From: Colimorpha sp034178965
Lineage (GTDB): Bacteria; Bacteroidota; Bacteroidia; Bacteroidales; P3
DNA: 5,346 bases
Direction: 5' to 3'
NCBI GenBank assembly: GCA_034178965.1
Contig: JAXFQM010000013.1
Span: 1 to 5,346, forward strand
The notes beneath the pieces are model-generated. The model did no database searches and had not been told where the DNA came from. It worked only from the letters and a program-made list of their open reading frames with translations. Shown here in pieces: positions 1-5,346 of the stretch (its first letter is position 1; each line of letters opens with the position of its first letter). A program made the translations under genes and the position numbers.

Positions 1-279
1 AAAAATCTTCTGCCACGTTTGCGAAACGAGAAGGAGACGGAGGTTGTAATAATAACTCTGCCAGAAGCCACGCCAGTTTTTGAAGCCGAGCGGCTGCAAC
101 AAGATTTGCGCAGAGCTGGGATAGCGAATAAATGGTGGGTAATAAATGCTAGCCTGTTGTTTACCAAAACGCAAAACGATTTTCTGAAGGCTAAAGCACA
201 AAGCGAAGCCCGGTGGATAAACAAAGTTCATAGATTATCAGCTGGCAACGTTGCCGTCGTGGCTTGGAACACGGACTAA
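1..279 (+). CDS. arsA: ArsA-type arsenical pump-driving ATPase, C-terminal end (partial)
   Basis: The frame is open from the first base and ends at TAA 277-279, so only the last 92 residues are present. The segment TPVFEAERLQQDLRRAGI followed by NKWWVINASL is the characteristic C-terminal stretch of ArsA ATPases (the A2 half in two-domain forms), and the end (GNVAVVAW) fits the family's final strand. ArsA is a soluble P-loop ATPase that powers arsenite/antimonite efflux through the ArsB membrane channel. The P-loop and the metalloid-binding cysteines would lie upstream, outside the window, so activity cannot be judged. A TTG at 19 is an internal codon, not a start. No ars gene follows; the next gene is an unrelated transporter after a 222-bp gap, so this is probably the last gene of its operon. 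A related Get3/TRC40-like ATPase is the main alternative. Confidence 0.85.
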   Translation, partial: KNLLPRLRNEKETEVVIITLPEATPVFEAERLQQDLRRAGIANKWWVINASLLFTKTQNDFLKAKAQSEARWINKVHRLSAGNVAVVAWNTD

Positions 280-408
280 AGGAGCAGGCGAAAAGTCGAT
301 TTTTTTTCACTTTACTCACTGTTATGGAATGTAGTCAAGGCATGACATGGCGAGGTTTGGAGCATAACTTTGTCGCATCATTGGCAATCGCAAAAGTACG
401 GCCATATG

Positions 409-438
409 TTGACATTCAGTTATGACTCGGTATCTTTA
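409..438 (+). promoter_or_regulatory. Candidate Bacteroidota-type promoter for the EamA gene
   Basis: TTG at 409-411 and TATCTTTA at 431-438 are 19 bp apart, matching the Bacteroidota sigma factor pattern (TTG near -33, TAnnTTTG near -7) except for the last base. A second near match, TATCTTTT at 437-444, overlaps it. Transcription would start near 446 and give a leader of about 55 nt containing the hairpin at 462-483. Assigned by pattern only. Confidence 0.35.
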
Positions 439-461
439 TCTTTTGTATGTTATTTATTATT

Positions 462-483
462 ACCACACAATATCTTGTGTGGT
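462..483 (+). promoter_or_regulatory. Perfect 9-bp leader hairpin before the EamA gene
   Basis: ACCACACAA (462-470) and TTGTGTGGT (475-483) are exact inverted repeats around a 4-nt loop, TATC. Three more T residues follow the right arm (484-486), so it could act as a weak terminator or attenuator. It ends 18 nt before the ATG of the transporter gene. As DNA it could equally be an operator. The structure is certain; its function is not known. Confidence 0.5.
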
Positions 484-501
484 TTTGCGTATTATTAACA
501 T

Positions 502-933
502 ATGAATAAAGCGAAAAACATGTGGTTGATCTATGCTGTCTTTTCCGCCGTGTTTGCGGCCCTCACCTCTATTTTGGCCAAGGTAGGTATAGAAGGGGTG
601 GATTCCAATCTTGCCACAGCCATACGCACTGTAGTGGTAGTGGGAATGGCTTGGCTGATGGTGTTTGTTACGCATGCACAAGGCGGCTTGGTTCACATTG
701 GAGGCCGCAGTTGGTTGTCCCTTGTGTTGAGCGGTTTTGCAACGGGAGCATCGTGGCTGTGCTATTACAAGGCGTTGCAAATGGGTAGCGTAAGTAAGGT
801 GGTACCTGTAGACAAAATGAGCACCATCTTGGCCATCCTGCTCGCGGTGGTCATTTTCCACGAGGAATTTACGGTCAAAACTGCTCTTGCCACTTTGCTC
901 ATTACTGGCGGCACACTGTTGATGGTGTTATGA
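502..933 (+). CDS. EamA/DMT-superfamily transporter, half-size (single EamA domain)
   Basis: This 143-residue protein is almost entirely hydrophobic, with about five predicted membrane helices (roughly residues 7-28, 36-57, 70-91, 98-119 and 124-142). The part from YYKALQMGSVSKVVPVDK to the helix ending VIFHEEF is the classic second half of an EamA domain. EamA proteins are inner-membrane carriers of the drug/metabolite transporter superfamily. Most have two EamA repeats (about 300 residues); this one has a single repeat, like the known short members that are expected to work as dimers, so the length is normal for that subgroup and not a truncation. The substrate cannot be inferred. The ATG at 502 is preceded by an A/T-rich stretch without a Shine-Dalgarno sequence, and the first helix begins six residues later. 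It stands alone, with gaps of 222 bp before it and about 350 bp after it to the next promoter. Confidence 0.85.
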   Translation: MNKAKNMWLIYAVFSAVFAALTSILAKVGIEGVDSNLATAIRTVVVVGMAWLMVFVTHAQGGLVHIGGRSWLSLVLSGFATGASWLCYYKALQMGSVSKVVPVDKMSTILAILLAVVIFHEEFTVKTALATLLITGGTLLMVL

Positions 934-1264
934 TAAATCGCTCGACGCATGTTTCCCTACAAACCTATTTTAGAAAGCGATGAGTTGCCTTCGTGCAAGT
1001 GAGACCATGGGAAAGGGCGTGTGTGTAGATTCCTCAGGGCAATTAACGCAAAAGTTCACTTTTTATGAATGTTGTGTGAGACTGCCCAGCCTGGAGACAT
1101 GTTTCGTTTAACAGCGCACTGACATATTACCCGTTGGTTAATAAGTCGCTCTTTATCGAAAATCAAAACGAGGTGTGTTCTGTCTTGAGAAATGTGTAAA
1201 TCCCCTAACGATTGAAGTTTAAGTCAATTAACAGAAACTGTTGAAAACTTCTGCTTAAAAAAGA
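934..1264. other. Non-coding stretch between the EamA gene and the nrd promoter
   Basis: I see no supported gene on either strand here. All reading frames are short and match no family I recognise. There is no strong terminator after the EamA gene. Near the end are small dyads, for example AACAG-AAA-CTGTT at 1230-1242 and ATTGA/TCAAT at about 1211-1228, which could be operator half-sites for the downstream promoter or chance. Confidence 0.5.
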
Positions 1265-1294
1265 CTGTCAGAAAAGGTTTTTTTTGTAATTTTG
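1265..1294 (+). promoter_or_regulatory. Candidate promoter of the nrdDG operon
   Basis: TAATTTTG at 1287-1294 is an exact match to the Bacteroidota -7 consensus TAnnTTTG, directly after a run of eight T residues. The -33 element is poor: CTG at 1265-1267 lies 19 bp upstream instead of TTG. Transcription would start near 1301, just before the riboswitch, which is the expected place. I saw no NrdR box (ACACWATATWGTGT-like pair) around it. Confidence 0.6.
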
Positions 1295-1303
1295 CATTAC
1301 GAT

Positions 1304-1510
1304 TTGGTCGCTAAGTGAGGATGTGTAGATACTTGAACGACAGACTCCCAAAGCGTGAAAAGGGAATCGGGTGAGAGGCCCGGACAGTCCCGCTGCTGTG
1401 AATCCCGAGAAAAAAAGCAGCCGTCTGAAAGAAAAGCGCCACTGTGTTGTGCCAAGACAGCATGGGAAGGTGGACGGCTGACAACAAGGAGAAGTCAGAA
1501 GACCTGCCAA
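1304..1510 (+). ncRNA. Cobalamin (B12) riboswitch aptamer
   Basis: The conserved core elements appear in order. AGGGAA is at 1361-1366. It is followed by a CGGG/CCCG hairpin enclosing GGTGAGA, then the CCCGC-GCTGTGA segment at 1389-1401. GCCACTG is at 1438-1444 and TGGGAAGG at 1463-1470. The B12 box AAGTCAGAAGACCTGCC is at 1492-1508. GGTC at 1306-1309 can pair with GACC at 1501-1504 and close the aptamer; the 5' edge is therefore approximate, and the gap from GGTC to AGGGAA (about 50 nt) is longer than usual and may hold an extra stem. Such RNAs bind adenosyl- or other cobalamins and usually lower expression of the downstream gene. Here the downstream gene is the B12-independent class III ribonucleotide reductase. 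Confidence 0.92.
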
Positions 1511-1520
1511 GTCGGAAAAA

Positions 1521-1595
1521 CGCTGCCAAGATACTATTGAGAAGAAAGCAAGTACGTGGCAGCGAAAAACTGAAACGCTTTTCGAGGAAGAAGCG
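1521..1595 (+). promoter_or_regulatory. Probable riboswitch expression platform: two hairpins in the nrdD leader
   Basis: Hairpin 1 pairs CGCTGCCA (1521-1528) with TGGCAGCG (1557-1564), with a further TACT/AGTA pairing inside (1532-1535 with 1551-1554). Hairpin 2 pairs CGCTT plus TTC (1576-1583) with GAA and AAGCG (1587-1589, 1591-1595), with one bulged G. Neither is followed by a U-run, so transcription termination by these stems is unlikely. TGGCAG in hairpin 1 can alternatively pair with CTGCCA in the B12 box (1504-1509), as can GGCAGG at 1595-1600 with CCTGCC (1503-1508). This gives a plausible basis for ligand-dependent refolding. The pairings are read directly; the switching role is inferred. 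Confidence 0.5.
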
Positions 1596-1709
1596 GCAGG
1601 GTAGTGGTCACCGCATAGCAGCGGGGCGCTTCATCCATCCGCAAACAAATTATCCTCCGAAAAACTACATGCGACGAAAGAAATATTGTATAACAATAAA
1701 GAAAAAAAT

Positions 1710-3878
1710 ATGAGCAGTTCGGAAATGCAGATTGTGAAGCGCGATGGTAAGCGCGAATCGTTCTCAATAGAGAAGATAAAGAATGCCATACGCAAAGCCT
1801 TCCTTAGTGTGGGCGCTTTTGCTGGGGAGGAGGATTTAGTAAACATACTTTCGCGACTTAATATCAAGAACCTTACAACCGTAGAAGAGATTCAGAATCA
1901 GGTGGAAGTGGCGCTGATGGCCGAACAATATTTTGCCGTGGCGAAAAGTTACATGCTCTATCGACAAAGCCACAACGAAGACCGCGAAACGATGGAGAAG
2001 CTGCAGTTCCTTATGGATTACTGCAATGCCAAAAATCCAGCCACGGGCAGCAAGTACGATGCCAATGCCAATGTGGAGCAAAAAAACATTGCTACCTTGA
2101 TAGGCGAACTGCCCAAGAGCGGTTTCATACGTCTCAACAGACGTCTTCTCACCAACAGACTGAAGGACATGTTTGGAAAAGAACTTTCTGACAAATACCT
2201 TCGTTTACTGAACCAACACTTCATCTATAAGAACGATGAAACAAGTTTAGCCAATTATTGCGCCAGCATCACCATGTACCCTTGGCTGTTGGAAGGTACG
2301 CGCCCGATAGGAGGCAATAGCACAGCACCGACCAATCTGAAGAGTTTTTGCGGAGGCTTTATTAACATGGTGTTCATCGTAAGTAGCATGTTAAGCGGTG
2401 CATGCGCCACACCTGAATTCCTCATGTATTTGAATTATTTTATTGAAAAGGAATATGGAGCAAACTATTATTTGCGCGTGGGCGAGGTGGTGGACAAAGG
2501 GCTGCGACAACGCACCTTGGATAAGGTGATAACCGATTGCTTTGAGCAAATAGTTTATTCGCTGAACCAACCCACGGGAGCACGTAACTTCCAAGCCGTG
2601 TTTTGGAATATCAGTTACTATGATCGTTACTATTTTGAAAGCCTTTTCGGCGAATTTGTATTCCCTGACGGCACCAAGCCACATTGGGATAGCCTCTCGT
2701 GGCTGCAAAAACGTTTTATGAAGTGGTTCAACAAGGAGCGTATGCGTACACCGCTCACCTTTCCAGTGGAAACCATGGCGTTGCTGGGAAAGGATGGTGA
2801 CGTACGCGATGAGGAATGGGGCAACTTCGCGGCCGAGATGTACAGCGAAGGTCATAGTTTTTTCACCTATTTGAGCGACAATGCTGACAGCCTCTCCAGT
2901 TGCTGCCGCCTGCGCAACGAAATACAAGATAACGGCTTTTCCTATACCCTTGGCGCTGGAGGGGTGAGCACGGGTAGCAAAAGCGTATTGACCATAAACC
3001 TCAACAGGTGCGTACAATACGCCGTCAAGGGCGGGCTGAACTACATGGATTACCTTTCCGATGTGATAGATCTATGCCATAAGGTACAACTCGGCTACAA
3101 CGAGAACCTCAAGGAGTTCCAAAAGAGAGGAATGTTGCCACTCTTCGACGCAGGATACATCAACATAGCGCGTCAGTACCTAACCATAGGGGTGAACGGG
3201 TTGGTTGAAGCGGCTGAGTTTCTCGGCATAACCATAAACGATAATCCCAAATATGAGCAGTTCGTGGGGAATGTGCTGGGGTTGGTGGAAAAATACAATA
3301 AAAAATACCGTACCAAGGAAGTCATGTTCAACTGCGAGATGATACCAGCCGAAAATGTCGGCGTAAAGCATGCCAAGTGGGACAAAGAGGATGGCTACGT
3401 AGTGCCGCGCGACTGCTATAATAGTTATTTTTATGTGGTGGAGGACCCCACCGTCAACGTGTTGGATAAGTTTCGTCTGCACGGACGACGCTATGTGCAA
3501 CATCTCACTGGAGGCAGTGCCCTGCACTGCAACCTTGAGGAGCACCTCAGCAAGGAGCAATACAGACAGTTGTTGAGAGTAGCGGCAAAAGAGGGTTGCA
3601 ATTACTTTACGTTCAACATCCCCAATACAATCTGCAACAAATGTGGGCATATCGACAAGCGATATTTGACGGAATGTCCAGAGTGCCATAGCCATGAAGT
3701 GGATTACCTAACGCGTGTAATAGGATATATGAAGAGAGTTTCCAACTTTAGCATGGCACGCCAAAAGGAAGCTGCAAAGCGCTACTATGCACCTATAAAC
3801 ATGCATGAGGAAGGGGCGCATGATGGGAATAACGCGGGAGAATGCGAAAGAGTCAGGAAAGAGCAAGGGGTATGTTAA
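1710..3878 (+). CDS. nrdD: Anaerobic (class III) ribonucleoside-triphosphate reductase, catalytic subunit
   Basis: NrdD reduces ribonucleoside triphosphates to deoxyribonucleotides in the cytoplasm without oxygen, using a glycyl radical made by NrdG. The 722-residue product begins with an ATP-cone (about residues 8-95, motif VKRDG at 9-13), the allosteric nucleotide-binding domain. The catalytic barrel follows: YCASITMYP (Cys184, the expected first active-site cysteine), SFCGGFINMVF (about 212-222) and SLSSCCRLR (Cys398/399, the likely finger-loop thiyl radical site). CNKCG (Cys642, 645) and CPEC (Cys656, 659) form the C-terminal zinc site, and RVIGY places the radical on Gly672. All key residues are present. 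I chose ATG 1710; a TTG at 1686 is less likely, and ATG 1725 would begin directly at the ATP-cone. About 29 residues follow the usual RYY end, an uncommon tail. It lies downstream of a B12 riboswitch and 72 bp before nrdG. Confidence 0.96.
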   Translation: MSSSEMQIVKRDGKRESFSIEKIKNAIRKAFLSVGAFAGEEDLVNILSRLNIKNLTTVEEIQNQVEVALMAEQYFAVAKSYMLYRQSHNEDRETMEKLQFLMDYCNAKNPATGSKYDANANVEQKNIATLIGELPKSGFIRLNRRLLTNRLKDMFGKELSDKYLRLLNQHFIYKNDETSLANYCASITMYPWLLEGTRPIGGNSTAPTNLKSFCGGFINMVFIVSSMLSGACATPEFLMYLNYFIEKEYGANYYLRVGEVVDKGLRQRTLDKVITDCFEQIVYSLNQPTGARNFQAVFWNISYYDRYYFESLFGEFVFPDGTKPHWDSLSWLQKRFMKWFNKERMRTPLTFPVETMALLGKDGDVRDEEWGNFAAEMYSEGHSFFTYLSDNADSLSSCCRLRNEIQDNGFSYTLGAGGVSTGSKSVLTINLNRCVQYAVKGGLNYMDYLSDVIDLCHKVQLGYNENLKEFQKRGMLPLFDAGYINIARQYLTIGVNGLVEAAEFLGITINDNPKYEQFVGNVLGLVEKYNKKYRTKEVMFNCEMIPAENVGVKHAKWDKEDGYVVPRDCYNSYFYVVEDPTVNVLDKFRLHGRRYVQHLTGGSALHCNLEEHLSKEQYRQLLRVAAKEGCNYFTFNIPNTICNKCGHIDKRYLTECPECHSHEVDYLTRVIGYMKRVSNFSMARQKEAAKRYYAPINMHEEGAHDGNNAGECERVRKEQGVC

Positions 3879-3950
3879 TTCTTTTCACACGCATCCCGAT
3901 ATTATCTGTCTTAAATCAGATTGTTATTGCGACAACGAAAATGGAAGAAG

Positions 3951-4448
3951 ATGCTTAAGATTGTTGACTATGACATCGTTTTTGCCGAAGTGCCAGATGA
4001 AGTGACCCTTGCCTTCAACCTCTCTCGATGTCCAAACCGATGCGAAGGATGCCACAGTCCCCAGTTATGGCGCGACATCGGCGAGCCGTTGACACCGGAG
4101 CGTCTGGATAATCTGGTGGGACGTTATAGAAGCGGAATTACTTGCATTTGTTTCATGGGAGGTGACGGCGACACACAAAGTCTCGTTGAACTGACGGATT
4201 ACGTGCGCCGCCAATACCCCGAGTTGCGGCGTGCTTGGTATAGCGGCCGTGCACATTTGCCCAAAGGCGTAAGTCCACTCCATTGGGACTATATCAAGCT
4301 GGGACCTTACATACCCAGTCGTGGCCCGCTGAACAAGCGAACCACCAACCAGCATTTTTACCGTGTGCTCCCCAATGGGAGACCGCAGGACATTACCTAT
4401 CGTTTCTTAAGAAACGAGACTCTGCTGCAGACGGATGGCAAAGCGTAG
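3951..4448 (+). CDS. nrdG: Anaerobic ribonucleotide reductase activating protein (radical SAM)
   Basis: NrdG is the activase of NrdD: its [4Fe-4S] cluster cleaves S-adenosylmethionine and the resulting 5'-deoxyadenosyl radical abstracts hydrogen from the NrdD glycine. The 165-residue product has the radical-SAM signature CPNRCEGC (Cys27, 31, 34, a CX3CX2C motif), a GGDGD loop at 70-74 in place of the usual GGE SAM-contact motif, as is normal in this branch, and YIKLGPY at 114-120. Its size and N-terminus (MLKIVDYDIVFAEVPDEVTL) fit the short Bacteroidota form. ATG 3951 is chosen because homologs start at this point; an in-frame TTG at 3921 would add ten basic residues unlike the family. Purine-rich GGAAGAAG abuts the ATG, too close to be an ordinary ribosome binding site. 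It follows nrdD by 72 bp with no terminator between, so the two are probably one transcript. Confidence 0.95.
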   Translation: MLKIVDYDIVFAEVPDEVTLAFNLSRCPNRCEGCHSPQLWRDIGEPLTPERLDNLVGRYRSGITCICFMGGDGDTQSLVELTDYVRRQYPELRRAWYSGRAHLPKGVSPLHWDYIKLGPYIPSRGPLNKRTTNQHFYRVLPNGRPQDITYRFLRNETLLQTDGKA

Positions 4449-4461
4449 TTGTTGTATTTTC

Positions 4462-4514
4462 AAAGCAAAGGGGTCGGCTACGCATGGCACATTCGCCGCC
4501 GACCCCTTTGCTTT
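4462..4514 (+). terminator. Probable terminator of the nrdDG operon (17-bp perfect inverted repeat)
   Basis: The arms at 4462-4478 and 4498-4514 are exact 17-bp inverted repeats (AAAGCAAAGGGGTCGGC on the left), starting 13 bp after the nrdG stop. The right arm ends in CTTTT, a short U-run. The 19-nt loop (4479-4497) is larger than in a typical intrinsic terminator. Its place and strength make an operon end the best reading; a processing or mRNA-stabilising hairpin is also possible. Confidence 0.65.
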
Positions 4515-4759
4515 TGCATTTCCTTCAGCAGCCGTGTAGCAAAACGCAGCACGAAGTCCTCTGAAACCATCAGGCCGAACTTGTGGCCTTGTTTGTGGCA
4601 TAATGCAAATATTAAGGCGCTATTTAGGTGGGGTGCACTTGTTTGAAGACAAGGCTTATTGCGCATGGGCTTGGTCAAAACAGCCTTCTCTTGCTGTTTT
4701 TGGAACGTGTGGTGCACATATCCACAAGGTTTGAGTGGGGCGTTCTAATGCCGAAAACT
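4515..4759. other. Intergenic stretch between nrdG and the CDF gene
   Basis: No gene is supported on the + strand. On the - strand a frame runs from ATG at 4717 (or 4664) to TAG at 4478, giving 79 or 62 residues; part of it (ALIFALCHKQGHKFGLMVSED) has protein-like composition, but I recognise no family and it passes through both hairpins at 4462-4514 and, with the longer start, 4677-4701. I regard it as unproven. Confidence 0.4.
4677..4701 (+). terminator. Terminator-like hairpin
   Basis: AAAACAGC (4677-4684) and GCTGTTTT (4693-4700) form a perfect 8-bp stem around an 8-nt loop, and a further T follows, giving a run of five T residues on the + strand. The A/T-rich outer part and T-run resemble an intrinsic terminator, on either strand. 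It lies about 230 bp after nrdG, beyond the stronger hairpin there, so it may be a second stop for read-through or the end of an unseen small transcript. Confidence 0.4.
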
Positions 4760-4791
4760 CTTGAAAATATTTTCAAGTAGGCATACTTTTA
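4760..4791 (+). promoter_or_regulatory. Candidate promoter with an 18-bp palindromic operator, upstream of the CDF gene
   Basis: CTTGAAAATATTTTCAAG at 4760-4777 is a perfect palindrome. It contains TTG (4761-4763), which stands 20 bp before TACTTTTA (4784-4791), a seven-of-eight match to the -7 consensus TAnnTTTG. A dimeric repressor bound to the palindrome would cover the -33 element. An imperfect outer pair, ATGCC (4748-4752) and GGCAT (4780-4784), brackets it. A metal-responsive regulator would suit a metal exporter gene, but the palindrome does not match a regulator site I can name with confidence. Confidence 0.5.
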
Positions 4792-4842
4792 TTTATTCAA
4801 TGGCGTTATTATTAATAAGTCAATGTAGAAATATTGCAAAAG

Positions 4843-5346
4843 ATGAAAGATGGGTCTTTGAGTGGCAACATGGAACGGCGTCAACGCAGACTACAGAAGG
4901 TGACTATCATAGGCAGTGTGGTAAATTTGACGCTGGTGACGCTGAAGTTCGTGGCGGGCACGGTGGGACATTCCGCAGCCATGTTGGCTGATGCCGTGCA
5001 TTCATGTTCCGATTTTGCCACAGACGTGGTGGTGTTGATATTCGTGAAGTTGGGAGCAAAGCCATGGGACGAAAGCCATGACTATGGTCATGGCAAGTTT
5101 GAGACGTTGGCCACGTTCCTTATTGGTGTGACGTTGCTGGCGGTAGGAGTGCTGATAGCAGTAGGAGGCGTGCGCAAAATCGTGTTTGTGGCGGGCGGCG
5201 GCGTGCTGCCATCGCCAGGCATGTTGGCTTTTATTGTGGCGCTGTTCAGCATCGTGTCCAAAGAGTGGACGTATCGTTTCACGGTACGGGCGGGCAAGGA
5301 AGAGCATTCGGAGACGGTGGTGGCCAACGCTTGGCATCATCGCAGC
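4843..5346 (+). CDS. Cation diffusion facilitator (CDF) metal transporter, N-terminal part (partial)
   Basis: The frame is open to the window edge (168 codons, no stop). CDF proteins are inner-membrane metal/proton antiporters that export Zn2+, Cd2+, Fe2+ or related ions. Visible parts are helix 1 (about residues 20-41), helix 2 with GHSAAMLADAVHSCSDFATD, the loop DYGHGKFETLA (80-90), helix 3 (about 88-108) and helix 4 (about 126-146). His53 and Asp57 give the HxxxD half of the transport site, typical of zinc-type members. The window ends within helix 5 at AWHHRS, one residue before the expected Asp of the second HxxxD (His165). The long helix 3-4 loop contains GGG. ATG 4843 is used; ATG 4870 would give a shorter N-terminus closer to usual family length, and a stop at 4816-4818 limits extension upstream. 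The cytoplasmic C-terminal domain is outside the window. Confidence 0.9.
   Translation, partial: MKDGSLSGNMERRQRRLQKVTIIGSVVNLTLVTLKFVAGTVGHSAAMLADAVHSCSDFATDVVVLIFVKLGAKPWDESHDYGHGKFETLATFLIGVTLLAVGVLIAVGGVRKIVFVAGGGVLPSPGMLAFIVALFSIVSKEWTYRFTVRAGKEEHSETVVANAWHHRS

Noticed and set aside
290..308. T8 run shortly after the arsA stop as a possible terminator
   Set aside because: Only a very weak A/T or 3-bp stem precedes the T-run, not enough to support an intrinsic terminator.
324..425. 33-codon + strand ORF between arsA and the EamA gene
   Set aside because: No ribosome binding site, no recognisable motif, and it overlaps the promoter candidate; length is within chance expectation.
948..1001. 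17-codon ORF after the EamA gene (starts MFPYKPILESDE)
   Set aside because: Protein-like composition but far too short, with no homology I can recall and no translation signals.
1355..1713. Overlapping + strand reading frames within the nrdD leader (61 and 89 codons)
   Set aside because: They run through the conserved riboswitch core; the bases are explained by RNA structure and the peptides are low-complexity and basic.
2391..3017. Long - strand frame of 208 codons inside nrdD
   Set aside because: It lies opposite a fully conserved NrdD catalytic region and has no recognisable domain; it is a shadow of nrdD codon use.
3180..3695. - strand frame of 171 codons inside nrdD
   Set aside because: Shadow of nrdD; the + strand encodes the zinc site and conserved barrel here.
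3941..3958. Five-codon mini-ORF (ATG at 3941) overlapping the nrdG start
   Set aside because: Probably chance; nothing shows that it is translated or couples to nrdG.
5002..5340. - strand frame of 112 codons at the right end
   Set aside because: The + strand of the same bases encodes clear CDF transporter motifs; the His-rich - strand product is a shadow.
1..5346. CRISPR arrays, tRNA or rRNA genes, insertion sequences
   Set aside because: I found no spaced direct repeats, tRNA-like cloverleaf, rRNA segment, transposase motif or terminal inverted repeats in the window.

Overview
This window looks like a chromosomal segment of an anaerobic member of the Bacteroidota, most likely close to Prevotella. 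That is inferred from three things: the NrdD and NrdG proteins resemble the forms I know from Bacteroides and Prevotella; promoter candidates fit the Bacteroidota pattern (TTG near -33, TAnnTTTG near -7); and genes start after A/T-rich leaders rather than strong Shine-Dalgarno sequences. No taxonomic search was possible.

Layout, all genes on the + strand. (1) 1-279: C-terminal end of an ArsA-type ATPase, running in from the left. (2) 502-933: a complete half-size EamA/DMT membrane transporter of 143 residues, with a candidate promoter and a perfect 9-bp leader hairpin in front. (3) 934-1286: non-coding stretch with no recognisable gene. (4) 1287-1709: a promoter -7 element followed by a leader of about 400 nt that holds a clear cobalamin (B12) riboswitch and further hairpins. 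(5) 1710-3878 and 3951-4448: nrdD and nrdG, the class III (oxygen-sensitive, glycyl radical) ribonucleotide reductase and its radical-SAM activase. (6) 4449-4842: non-coding, with two terminator-like hairpins and, further on, a perfect 18-bp palindrome overlapping a promoter candidate. (7) 4843-5346: N-terminal part of a cation diffusion facilitator (CDF) metal exporter, open at the right edge of the window.

The central unit is riboswitch-nrdD-nrdG. NrdG uses S-adenosylmethionine and an iron-sulfur cluster to install a glycyl radical on NrdD, which then makes deoxyribonucleotides without oxygen. Neither protein uses B12, so a B12 riboswitch in front of them makes sense if the cell also has a B12-dependent class II reductase elsewhere and turns this B12-independent one down when the cofactor is plentiful. 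The flanking genes (ArsA, EamA transporter, CDF exporter) are separate transport or metal-resistance functions with no evident link to the nrd operon.

No wholly new system is visible. The items most worth following up are the wiring of the B12 riboswitch to nrdDG, with repeated anti-B12-box sequences downstream, and the palindrome over the CDF promoter.
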